Of a stretch of DNA of 64,000 nt, positions 54,650 through 64,000 are shown piece after piece. This DNA is from Anniella stebbinsi (Eukaryota > Chordata > Lepidosauria > Squamata > Anniellidae): assembly GCA_029215795.1 (NCBI GenBank), contig JARDYH010000001.1:119376533-119440532 (forward strand). The letters run 5' to 3'. Position numbers and translations under genes: made by a program. The notes below the pieces were generated by a model. The model did no database searches. It was given only the letters and a program-made list of their open reading frames with translations, and was not told where the DNA came from. Positions within the stretch are counted from its first letter, which is position 1, and each line of letters starts with the position of its first letter.

Positions 54650-54657
54650 CTCTATAC

Positions 54658-55229
54658 CAGGAATAGGCAAACTTTCAGGTCCAGGGCAATTTTTTCATTT
54701 TTTCCTGGGTTGTAGGCAAATTTTTATAATGGGGGGATGTCCCCACTCCCTGGATTCAGCCCTCCCCTTTTTTTGCCTCTATCCCTGGACTCTGTCTTTC
54801 CTTGCTCCCTGCTAAATACTGTCTTTGCTTGCGCCCTTCCCTGGATTCTGTCTTTTCATGAATTCCCACTTCGGATTTCCTTCCCCTGATGTTTTTCCTT
54901 TCCCTAACCAACTCTCCTTTCTTCTTCCTCCTTTCTCCCTGTCCCGCTGTTTCTGCCCCTGCTACCTCCCTTCTCTCCCCTATAGTTTCTCCCACTTACA
55001 CCTACTACTGCTTCTGTATCCCGCCAGGCTCACCTCAACAGCGAAGAATCAGGGAGTCGGGAAATTGGGAGATAAGTCTCGTGATTTGCTGACTTCCTGC
55101 TTTCTTGATCCTGGTTGTAGCAGGGAAGCAGAAATTATGATGGGGTGAGTGGGATAAACTATGAGGGCCTAGCAGGTGATCTTGGGGGTCCTGACAGGCT
55201 CAGCATGGACACTGGGTTACTGAGCCCTG
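54658..55229. mobile_element. Non-autonomous hAT with perfect 8-bp TSD
   Basis: From CAGGAATAGGCAAAC to TTACTGAGCCCTG, 572 bp, with a pyrimidine-rich interior. It is flanked by the identical octamer CTCTATAC at 54650-54657 and 55230-55237. The inverted termini are short (CAGG..../..CCTG). The 79-107-codon frames inside reflect the skewed composition. Confidence 0.85.
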
Positions 55230-55333
55230 CTCTATACTATTCTGTTGAACTACACGGAGAAAGAGCAACAGTCATAGAAACCAATGACTAGAGAGCCACA
55301 CTTGTCTCAAGACACTATTATTTCCAAGATCTA

Positions 55334-55334
<1 letters not shown>

Positions 55335-55364
<30 letters not shown>

Positions 55365-55655
55365 TACATTTATATACCACCCCCTAGCCAAAGCTCTCTG
55401 GGCAGTTTACAAAATTTTAAAAGATTGAACATTCAAAAGTCAATATACAAAATTTAAAACCATAAAACATAAAAATAGTTATTTAAAACATTTTAAACTT
55501 TTACACCTGGCCAAAAGTTCAGTTAAAAACCTCAACTTAAACTGTTAAAATGCCTGGGAGGAAATAAAAGTTTTGACCTGGTGCCAAGATGATAACAGTG
55601 TTGGCGCCAGGTGGGCCTCATCGGGGAGATACTTCCATAATAGGCAAGCATGACC
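55335..55655 (-). mobile_element. L2 LINE 3' tail (minus) with (TTA)n
   Basis: A TTA microsatellite (55335-55363) passes into TTTACATTTATATACCACCC, CTAGCCAAAGCTCTCTGGGC and the L2 3' UTR, ending in GTGTTGGCGCCAGGTGGGCC. Same family as 24903-26155. Confidence 0.88.
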
Positions 55656-55680
55656 TTCATCAATGATTTTCCTGATTGCA

Positions 55681-55909
55681 GACCATCCCCATTTATCTAT
55701 ACAAATCAACAAAGCAGTATTCACTCCATTGGTTTGTATGGAGAAAAGAACCCCTTATAAATAGAATGACCACAGCTATGACCACCATGTTTGTTCTGAG
55801 GGCACAGCTAATGAGTATCTTGAGAACCATTGTCTTACAATACAATTCTCCATACAAACCAATGGAATAAATACTGCTTTCTTGATTTGTAAGGAAAATG
55901 GGGATGGTC
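55681..55909. mobile_element. Fold-back element, 65-bp arms
   Basis: 55681-55746 (GACCATCCCCATTT, ACAAATCAACAAAGCAGTAT, CCATTGGTTTGTATGGAGAA) is complementary to 55846-55909 at close to 90 percent, around a ~100-bp loop. GACCATCC / GGATGGTC are the exact ends. No clear target duplication. Confidence 0.75.
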
Positions 55910-56599
55910 TACTAATGCCACTTATGTATGCATCTATTTCACTATCAGACACCCATTTGGGGTGAGTGGGGGTGAGAACCACCTGGTGTATCAGCATTAA
56001 AACTGATTCATGTATAATTGTTCAATGACATTTCCAGCAGTTAAAAACAAAAGCCTTCAGAAATATATCTATTTTTTTTTAAAAAAAAACATGCCTTGAC
56101 AAACTCTGAAACAGCTTTGTGAACTAACATCATTTTAATTGGAATTGGTTTGTTTTAAAATTTTCAATTGGTGTCTCAGAATAGGAAGCATATGAATGCC
56201 ACAGCAAGCTGGGTGTACAAAATATGTTTAATATCCTGAAGGGGAGTGAAATAGAAACATAGAATATTTCATATTTGAATAAAGATTACTATGACAGCTT
56301 AACCAGAAGATAGATGGAATCAAAATTTTATTGTCTCAAGCTTTAGAAGATTCAGACATTCAGTTGAATCCCTCAGAAAAGACGAAAAGTACCTATATAG
56401 CACAGTTCACTGTTTGAGGATTAAGGGGAGGGAGTATGTATTAGCAATGTGCTGTACAGCCACCTTTGGCAGTGTCTACTAGTGCCTACTTGTGGCTTTA
56501 TATTTCCAGAGATACAACAAATGAACAATGTGGATTGTCCATAGAAATGTTTGTGTTTGAGCTGTCCACAAAATTGTCCTACTTAAACAACAAATTCTA
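55910..56599. other. No recognisable feature
   Basis: A T8/A9 homopolymer junction near 56072; otherwise unassigned. Confidence 0.4.
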
Positions 56600-56605
56600 C
56601 ATCAC

Positions 56606-56639
<34 letters not shown>

Positions 56640-56737
56640 TATTTGTAGCCCACTTTTTGTTCCAAAAGAAAGCCCACAACAGCTAACATCATTATACAGA
56701 AACAAATACAATTGGGGGGGGGGGGATAACAATATAA
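56600..56737 (-). mobile_element. LINE/SINE tail (minus) with (CAT)n and G-run
   Basis: A CAT microsatellite (56600-56639) then ATTTGTAGCCCACTTTTTG and AAAGCCCACAACAGC. In reverse this reads as a GTGGGCTACAAAT(GAT)n tail, like that of L2-group LINEs. A G12 run follows at 56714-56725. Confidence 0.5.
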
Positions 56738-56960
56738 GAACATATGAAGAGCCATGCTGGATCAGACCAAGGGTTCATCTAGTCCAGCATTCTGTTCACA
56801 AGGTAGCCAACCAGCTATTGATCAGGAATCCACAAGCAGGACAGCACCCTCCCAACCATATTCCGCAGCAACTGGTGTACATAGGCTTACTGTCTTTGCT
56901 ACTGGAGGTAGCACAAAGCTACCAGGACTAGTAGCCAACAATATGAAAAAATATCTAACC
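56738..56960 (-). mobile_element. CR1 LINE 3' end (minus)
   Basis: AGAACATATGAAGAGCCATG, CTGGATCAGACCAAGGGTTC and TAGTCCAGCATTCTGTTCAC are the reverse CR1 terminus, then the 3' UTR (AAGCAGGACAGCACCCTCCC). It matches the scrap at 5955-6093. Confidence 0.88.
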
Positions 56961-58309
56961 ACAATACTACAATAAATCTATAAAAGAAAAGTGTAAGTGG
57001 ATGGAGGGTAAGTTGTAATGTCACTTTGTGATGTTGCATAACATAATTACTGAACATGGGGCATGTCTGATAAGGCATCAGCCTTAGCTTTCAGTTCCCT
57101 GGCTTTGTGGAGCTTGAGCCAACTTGAGATAGCTTTAACACTGATCTTAAACTAGTATATATTTTAATCATTGAATTATACATTAATTTTTTCATATGTG
57201 TAAGATTCCGCATACTTGACACAAAGGAATATAGAAGAGCAACTTTCAAAGTAATAGCAATTTTCTACATACAGCATGAAAAGCCATTTTGTCATTTCCA
57301 AAAGTATCTTCTATAGACACATTAGAGTAGATAGAGAATTGCCTGTAGTGTCTTGGTAAATGTCTCTTCTCCTCCTCTTCATCTTGTCCATTTTTGAATT
57401 TCGGCAGTTCATTTTTCATCCTGTGTGGGTCATTATTCTTACTTGTTCCCCTTTCCTGATTTCCACCCCCACCAAGCTAGCTCTGTTGGTTATTAACATT
57501 TTCTTTGGGCAGAAGCTGTGAAAGTTTGTGGCTACATGTCAGAATGCAAGTGTGTACTGGTGAGATCTAGGCACATGTGTTCAGTGGAACAATAGAAGAT
57601 TAATGAGCCTGTATTTTATAGCTTTCAAAACACTTTAGCTGGAAAATTATCTGTTTTGGCTAATTGCTATATATCAGGGGAAATGCTGTTCTCAGTAATT
57701 CCCTTTTGCTTTGCATTTTGGCCCTGATTCTCCTGTTCCCCTGTGCCATGCACAGTTATTTATCTCTGCATAAAGTGGACATAAAATGTTACTATTCAAG
57801 TGACTGACGATTTGGGATAAGGTGCCATTTTACAGAAGCTTTGTACAGGTATAGAAGCCCCACATATCTTCCAAAATCCATAGAGGTTTCATTGTACACG
57901 TTTGTAGTTGGAGGGTGGGCAGAAGGGCTGCATATTCTGACCACAAGCACACAAAGTCAGGTGAAATATATTGCCACATCTCTATATAAGATATCACTTC
58001 ACCCTCTATATTCTCAAACTGAGACAGAGCAAAAGTTCACAGAGGAAGATTTGATTTTTTTTTAATGTATATGTTTTTAAAAAATCAAAGATATCCTCCA
58101 CAAATACCAGAAATTATAATTCAGATTTCAGAAGATGCTTTCATAAATCAGAAAAGCAAAACACAGAATGGAACGCTATTCTAGTAGGGTAACCATTTTA
58201 TTAGTTTTATGCTTCTGTGTTTTCCGGGGAGTGCTGCATATGATAACATTACCAATTGCTCGTTGCCTTTCTTGCTATAGATAACCTGGATATAGACCTG
58301 TGTGATCAC
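56961..58309. other. No recognisable feature, about 1.3 kb
   Basis: AT-rich, unassigned. Confidence 0.4.
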
Positions 58310-58683
58310 TGAGGTAAATGGAAGAGGCCTTGTTCGTTGTACCACAAGCTGCCGATTGCCATCTGATGACAGCCCGAAGTCTGGCTTTCTCCGTAGAGGC
58401 ACCCACTTCGCGGAGTGTTCTTCTCCTTTGGTGCCAACTGTGGCATGTTTAAGTGCCAGGCCTTTCTTGACTGATTGTGCTGCCCAGTTTGTTGGTTGTT
58501 ATTTTTCTGATCTAAAATGCTTTATTTGAGGGTGCCCTGTATTTTCTGATTTAAAATGTTTTAGCTAGGGATGTTTGTATTTTAATCTTGTGTTGTGAAC
58601 CAATTTAAGATGTCTTTTAGGTGTGGTAAGTGGTCTATAAATTGAATAATAGATAGTTAAATAAATAAATAAATAAATAAATA
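58310..58683 (+). mobile_element. L2-type LINE 3' end, divergent, (AAAT)n tail
   Basis: Fragments of the terminal coding block (TTGGTGCCAACTGTGGCATG, CCAGGCCTTTCTTGACTG), a T-rich 3' UTR, then GTGGTAAGTGGTCTATAAAT and an AAAT tetramer tail at 58657-58683. Assignment rests on overall layout. Confidence 0.5.
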
Positions 58684-58721
58684 CCTAATTTTGCACCACC
58701 CAACTCAAAATAGCAATATAA

Positions 58722-58806
58722 GGGCACAATCCTATGCATGCTTAAACATTAAAAAGGCTTACAGTTCCCAGCATCCCCCCACCAAAACATGCATAAGATT
58801 GCGTCC
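58722..58806. mobile_element. 85-bp MITE
   Basis: Inverted ends GGGCACAATCCTATGCATG and CATGCATAAGATTGCGTCC. A short, ancient-looking element. Confidence 0.6.
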
Positions 58807-59202
58807 GAAGACACAGCCAGGCTTTCTGTGTAAGTTTTGCTGTGGTTATGCTTAAAGGAGGGGGGAGGAGAGGAGGCAAGCAGTTGCGGAAACGTGAGGA
58901 GAACAGAAGGCACATGGTGTTGTTGCTGCTGTGCTTCCTGTGGCATTTCTGGTGCAGTCATGCTCAAGGGGGAAGCTCATAGTGAGGAGGAGAAGAGGCA
59001 AGTGGAGGAAGTAACTACTTTGGCAACAGGAGGACTCATGATGACCTCAAGAGTCCATCCCTGTACTAAAGCCATACGCACATGAAGCATTGGAACTAGA
59101 GGCAGTGATACGTCTTTCTTCCTTTGCTATATCAAAGTCATAAATGTATATCACAAACCTCAGCAACAAAACTATTGTTCTGCACTTTCAACATCAGCCA
59201 GT
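58807..59202. other. No recognisable feature
   Basis: Purine-rich stretch near 58855-58920; an 82-codon plus frame has no known domain. Confidence 0.35.
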
Positions 59203-59225
59203 GAGAGAGAGAGAGAGAGAGAGAG
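59203..59225. repeat. (GA)n microsatellite
   Basis: Uninterrupted GA dinucleotides. Confidence 0.95.
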
Positions 59226-59803
59226 GTATATGCACATAATATGCAAATATCTCCTATGCGGAGCTATTAATGTAGCCATGTGGAGTTGCTGATAGCAATA
59301 GTGAAAATTGCTTTCAGTACAGCTTTAGACCAAAAACCTGGCAGTTATATTACTGCTAATAAATGTACTATGGAGTTCTCAATAGCTGGAAACTAGTTTG
59401 CAAAGAAGCCTGTAATGAAGCCGCCCAGTCAACTATTTGGAACCACTATTATGGGACTATTTTCTATAACCTGCGTGAACAGATCAAAAGAGCATGTTTG
59501 TGCTTAATGTTTTCAGAATTGTCCATTCACACAGGCAGCAACATGGTGGCCATATTAAATGTTATTTAGATTGCATTGTATGTCACTTTGAACGGATTGT
59601 AGGAAAAGTGACTGAAATGCTATTAGTCATTATATGAAGGTGGTAGTCCATACACTGCTTAATTTTGAAGTGCAGGTGCTTATCATGACAGTTCCCATAG
59701 CCATGCCCCCAGGGTCCCCAAATTCAGGAAGCTGTGTTGTTTCATATCAACAAACCAGTTCTAGCAGTTTTCATTTCCTTCAGGAACAGGTCTTTTGGAA
59801 ACG
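59226..59803. other. No recognisable feature
   Basis: Unassigned. Confidence 0.4.
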
Positions 59804-60138
59804 TAGGTCCTTTCTACACCTAAGGGTGTAGAGGGAGGGAGGGGGATGATCCTGGACATACCTGCTACTGGGATCGTCCCTGAGCGTCCAAAGCAGAAGT
59901 GTGATTCCTGGGATGCTGTGCTAATTGTGGGCGCCATTTTGTTTGTTTTTATTTAAAGGAGCAGTGAGCACCGGGAGCATGATGGAGAAGGTAAGAACCC
60001 CCCGTGCGTGTCCTCCATGGGTACGGAGCCACCCTGCGCGGTTCCATGCCTATTTCACGTCCCAGAATGGCGGGAAAACCAGGGTATCCATGGTTTCTGC
60101 CATCCCCAGGAAAAATCCCTGGTGTGGAAAGGGCCCTA
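59804..60138. mobile_element. Non-autonomous DNA transposon, GGGCCCTTTCC termini
   Basis: TAGGTCCTTTCTACACC and GGTGTGGAAAGGGCCCTA are inverted repeats bounding 335 bp of GC-rich sequence. Related to 12893-13402 by its ends. No clear duplication. Confidence 0.75.
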
Positions 60139-60163
60139 ATGCATCTTAATTGCCTTTTCAGGA

Positions 60164-60290
60164 CCTGGGCATGATCTACACTACTGCTTTAAAACAATAT
60201 ATAATAGTTAGTGACAATGGTGGGGGCCAGGACACACTACATATACAGTTTTCAAAATGTCATATCCTGCTTGGTGAAGATCTGGCCCAA
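60164..60290. mobile_element. MITE, GGCCAGATCTACACC family (inverted)
   Basis: Starts CTGGGCATGATCTACACTAC and ends TTGGTGAAGATCTGGCCCA. The interior ACATATACAGTTTTCAAAAT and CATATCCTGC is the reverse of the 10387 copy. Confidence 0.78.
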
Positions 60291-61325
60291 GCCTCCTCAA
60301 AATACTATGTAATATATTGTTGCTGGGAAAATTGTCTAAACTCAGAGGGAATGGGGAATTCTAAGTGGGAGTGGCAGCTGATATCATCATCCTTGCCAAT
60401 CCAAAGTGCTGGTGCTGTGCTCCCTGTAAGCCCTGGCTTCACTACACCACAATTTTCTGACCACTTAAAAATTGTGCAACCTGTGTACTTATCTGGGAGG
60501 ATTATAACTAAATTTATATCATAACATGTCTTGTCTCTTTGCCAGGTTACTGGTTAAGAGGACAAATGTATGTTAGTCCTTTCAGGAAGTTAAGTGATTG
60601 CGACTGAGGTCTGGCAACTGAGCTAGATACACTTTTATCATACATAAAAGTCCTATTGTTTTTATCATATGAGGTGGTGGGAGCAGTTGATATTATTGCA
60701 TTTTAGCACTAAGCTGAAGTTCTGTAAAGGAAGTCTTTGGAACATTGCAGGGTGTGGGGGGAGATGGGGAGCAGATATTCCGGTGAGCGGTCAAACATTT
60801 CGGTAGCGGGGATTTAACTTACAATTTATGAGATTCCCAATGGCACCTCAGCTTTACCATTTAAAATGTGAAACTGCTGCTCCCAGCAGAGTTTTGGGTG
60901 TGGGCTGCTGCAAGCTTTCAAAACATTTGCATAATCAACCCAGGGAACAGAGGTACATGATGATGCAACGTCATTCCCAGCAAGATTGTGTAGGAAGAAA
61001 AGAAGGGTGCTCCCATGAGTCCATGGAGGCAACCATCATTCTTCCCCCTGGAAATGATGTTATATCATCACATAGCATTGCTCCCTGCTCTTATTCTGGG
61101 GAAATTATGAATGAGTATGGCATAAGCCACTCCTGAAAATGGCCTTTTGCCTTTTAAATGGCAACGAAAAATGATTCACCATTGATCACCTTCTAAAATG
61201 TAAGTTATCTTTGTTGATCTGAAAGTCCACAATGTTTCCCCCCTCCACCTTTGCTGACGAAAAGCTCTGGTTAAAGTGGAGTGGGGCAGGCGGGGTTCAT
61301 GTACAGCCATAATGGATTTTATGGT
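60291..61325. other. No recognisable feature, about 1 kb
   Basis: Short open frames on both strands at 60826-61136 have no recognisable domain. Confidence 0.4.
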
Positions 61326-61327
61326 CA

Positions 61328-61650
61328 TTGAAGAGCATGTTCCTGGTAGTTCCACATGGACCTATGGCCTGTTTGGAATCCACCAGGAGAAGAGCCTTTA
61401 GTGTGGTGGCCCCTTCTCTTTGGAACTCCCTGCCTCTGGAGGCCATGCAGGCACCAACATTAGGCTGCTTGCAGCGCCTCCTGAAAACAACTCTATTTTC
61501 AGAAGCCTTCCTCAACTGACCAGCCACTTTAATTTGCTTTTTTTAATCTTCTTTCTTTTTAGTGTTTATCCCCATGTGCACCGCTCCAGAATCTATTTTA
61601 GATATGGAGGTATATAAATATTATAAATAAATAAAATAAATAAATAATAT
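61328..61650 (+). mobile_element. L2-type LINE 3' end, (AAAT)n tail
   Basis: The frame 61328-61519 encodes RRRAFSVVAPSLWNSLPLEA, MQAPTLGCLQRLLKTTLFSE and AFLN-stop, the conserved C terminus of L2-group ORF2. A 3' UTR follows, ending GGAGGTATATAAATATTATA and AAATAAATAA. Coding end intact; everything upstream lost. Confidence 0.85.
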
Positions 61651-62499
61651 GATTAATTTAGTCCCAATGGTAATGCTGGAGCAACTAGAAAGTTATCCAT
61701 CTACTTTGGCTTACTGAATAACTCTCTGGAGTTCATGGGCGAGCAAAGGGATAAGTACTTTCCAAAGATATCACAGGTTGTTATTCATCTATCATCTATG
61801 TATCTGTCTATCTATCTTATTGCTATCTGTTGAACACCAATTCTGAAACTTAGAGGAAAGATAGTGCCTAGCTGTCCTGAATATTGGATCCTATATATCC
61901 TGTAACAACAAGCTTCAGCTCTGCTTGATGCCAGATACATGTGTTTCCTACTTTATCTCTTCAATATCTATGTGGATTATGGGACGAACTGTAGCATTTA
62001 TAGCAAAATGTATCATCTATATTTGTGAGTCCCAGTTCTGAGCATGATTGCTATGTTCTCCACATAGCTTGTAGATACTAAACAATGGACTGTTTAATGG
62101 GGGCACTATGAAATGCATAGATGACATGTGGCTTTGTACTATGAACCTCCATTTTATGGTTCAGGCAGGAGGTGAAGAATTATACAAAACTGTACTGTAG
62201 TGATTGTGATTTGTTTCTAATAATCGCCATTTGTTTTCCCGCTGCTGCCACTCTCCTCACTATTTGTGCTTCTTAATTCCACCAGCAAATCTCTTCTTTG
62301 ACAAGAAACTCCTACCTTCATAGCTTATTCAGGCACTGTCTAATCAGAGCCTGAAAGTTGAAGGCATTTTTTTAAAAAATAAACAAATTACATTTCCCCA
62401 TAGTGCTTCTGGCACTGCTCTGTGAAAGTTTTATACCTAAGAGTTAGAGAGGAAAACCCTCCCAAATACCTTACTGTGAAATGTAGTCAGATGGGTCCT

Positions 62500-62533
<34 letters not shown>

Positions 62534-62949
62534 CAGAGGAAAAGGAAGTTAAAGTATTTTCCTCGTATAATATTACAATGTTTATAGGATTGGAACAGAT
62601 AGAATAAAGAAATGAATGAGGTTAATACCCAAGATATTTAAATATATTTCCAGGTTTTGTTTTGTTGGGGGGGGGGGGTAGCATCAGTATTGTTTTATCT
62701 ATTACGTTACACCTGCAATTCACATGTGTTATTGAACATAGAAACACTGAATGATTTAAGGTTGTAGTTTCTACCATATAATCTGCATAATAATGTCACA
62801 GATGTTCAAGCATATCTGCGAATCTGTTTACCTCTTCCTGGAATACTGTGGGGAGGAAAGAGAAAGGGACTGTGTTAATAGATCTTGTTATGTTTCATCT
62901 GGAAGAAAGCCCCCATACCCAAGCTATATCTCTTTAGCAATAGTGGTAA
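61651..62949. other. Unassigned with microsatellites
   Basis: Contains an ATCT/TCTA tract at 61785-61818, (CA)n at 62499-62535 and a G-run at 62667-62678. No gene or mobile element recognised in between. Confidence 0.5.
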
Positions 62950-63166
62950 GAGCCAGTTGTGGTTAGAGTGTGAGACTGGAATGTGGGAGACCCAGGTACG
63001 AGTCCTCACTCAGCCTGCCATGATGCTCACTGAATCACTTTGGGCCAGTCACTGACACTCAGTCTAATCTACCTCACAGAGTTGTTGCAATGATAAAATA
63101 GAGAGGTGGGGTATCATGTATGCTACATTGGGCTCCTTGGAGGAAAGGCAGGATATAAATGTAACA
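62950..63166 (+). mobile_element. tRNA-derived SINE with L2-like tail
   Basis: A pol III type 2 promoter is visible: A box TGGTTAGAGTG at 62960-62970 and B box GGTACGAGTCC at 62995-63005 (one change from GGTTCGAGTCC). The 35-bp spacing is typical. The body contains TTTGGGCCAGTCACTGACAC, TCACAGAGTTGTTGCAATGA and TAAAATAGAG, then the tail AAGGCAGGATATAAATG and TAACAAATAATAA. The tail nearly matches the L2 end at 7230-7263, suggesting mobilisation by L2 machinery. Confidence 0.85.
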
Positions 63167-63177
63167 AATAATAAAAT

Positions 63178-63994
63178 AATACCCGCCTCTCCCTTTGGAT
63201 CGAGACAGGGACAACATAAGTACAATGATACAATATAAATCAAGTGCATAAAACTGATTAAAAGAGCATATAAAACGAATACAAAATTAAAATAATGATC
63301 AGGACATCTTAAAATTCTTAGGTTTAAAGTTCATCTGGGTAGACCTGCCAGAGACTAGTCTTTATAGCAGTCTTAAACTCGGAAACAGTGTTAAGTTGAT
63401 GAATCTCCTCCGACAGGCCATTCCACAGTCTGGGGGTAGCAGAAGACAAGGTCCTCTGGGTAACAGTTGTCAGCCTAGTTTTGGCTGACAGAAGTAAGTT
63501 CTTCGCAGAGGACCTGAGTGTGTGGGGCAGATTGTATGGCAGAAGGAGATCCTGCATGTAATCTGAACCCAAACCATGTAGGGCTTTAAATGTAATAACC
63601 AACCCTTTGTACTTCGCCCGGAAACTAATTAGCAGCCAGTGGAGTGATTTTAATGTTGGTGTAATATGGTCACCCCTAGGTGTACTGGTGACAAACCTAG
63701 CTGCCATATTTCTGAACTAGGTACAGTGGTAGCCCTATGTGCAGCACATTGCAGACGTTGAGCCTCAAGGTTACCAGAGCATGCACTACTGCCTTTAGGT
63801 CTTCCAACTCTAGGAAAGGGCGCAGCTGGTGTAACAGCCAAAGCCGATAGTAGGCACTCCAGGCTGTCACATCTATCTGGGCTGTCATTTGGAATTATGG
63901 ATCCAGAAGCACCTCCAAGCTGTGTAGCCGCATCCAGAACTGGTTGACACACCTCCAAATAAATAAGGAAATATGAAGGAAATATTATTTCCAT
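63178..63994 (-). mobile_element. L2-type LINE 3' part, second family (minus)
   Basis: The terminus CCCGCCTCTCCCTTTGGATC, GAGACAGGGACAAC lies at 63183. On the minus strand the frame 63324-63707 reads ITPTLKSLHWLLISFRAKY, FKALHGLGSDYMQDLLLPYN, RTLSSATPRLWNGLSEE and SLWQVYPDEL. The upstream frames (63697-63888, 63650-63994) read YYRLWLLHQLRPFLELEDLK and AVVHALVTLRL. Frameshifts between blocks. It may continue past the window end. Tail-to-tail with the SINE. Confidence 0.92.
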
Positions 63995-64000
63995 AAAATA

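Noticed and set aside
54756..55148. Several overlapping frames of 67-107 codons
   Set aside because: Low-complexity pyrimidine-rich interior of a hAT element.
62950..63020. Possible tRNA gene (A and B boxes)
   Set aside because: No acceptor-stem pairing. The sequence continues into a SINE body and LINE-like tail, so it is the tRNA-derived head of a SINE.

Overview
This window looks like a gene-poor stretch of an amniote nuclear genome, most likely a squamate reptile (lizard). The reasons are its AT-rich composition, its microsatellites, and a dense load of CR1 and L2 LINE fragments. It also holds a tRNA-derived SINE with an L2-like tail and many short non-autonomous hAT-type DNA transposons. 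I recognise no cellular protein-coding gene, rRNA, tRNA gene or CRISPR array. Almost every longer open frame is either part of a retroelement reverse transcriptase or chance. The species cannot be named from the sequence alone.

Layout. 1-16 kb: scattered L2 and CR1 ends, MITEs, one hAT with a perfect 8-bp target duplication (4872-5126) and a module of alternating inverted units (14.7-15.3 kb). 16.4-19.9 kb: an old L2 on the minus strand carrying a palindromic hAT and a MITE and abutting a 2.1-kb CR1. 20.5-21.3 kb: an LTR with TATA box, AATAAA and start of its internal region. 21.3-27.6 kb: DNA-transposon remnants and an L2 split by a palindromic hAT with a perfect 8-bp duplication. 28-33 kb: an L2, then a plus-strand CR1 inserted into a minus-strand CR1, itself carrying a MITE. 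33.5-34.3 kb: a CpG-rich LTR-like element, related to a second copy on the minus strand at 44.1-45.0 kb. 34.8-47.3 kb: hAT and MITE copies, three L2 fragments, a head-to-head pair of MITEs, and an L2 with its catalytic block deleted (46.0-47.3 kb). 48-62 kb: sparse DNA-transposon, L2 and CR1 remnants and microsatellites. 62.9-64 kb: a tRNA-derived SINE abutting an L2 on the opposite strand.

The strongest lead is a hairpin shared by the two LTR-like copies at 33.5-34.3 kb and 44.1-45.0 kb. In the sense orientation it has a GAGTAGG/CCTACTC lower stem, a run of U on both sides of an internal loop, and an upper stem whose sequence differs between copies while staying paired. That is the architecture of triple-helix-forming RNA stability elements (ENEs). 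A second lead, at 41.09-41.14 kb, resembles a hammerhead ribozyme core. Both are inferences from sequence and need folding and family searches.

Most mobile-element boundaries are approximate, except where flanking target duplications are stated.
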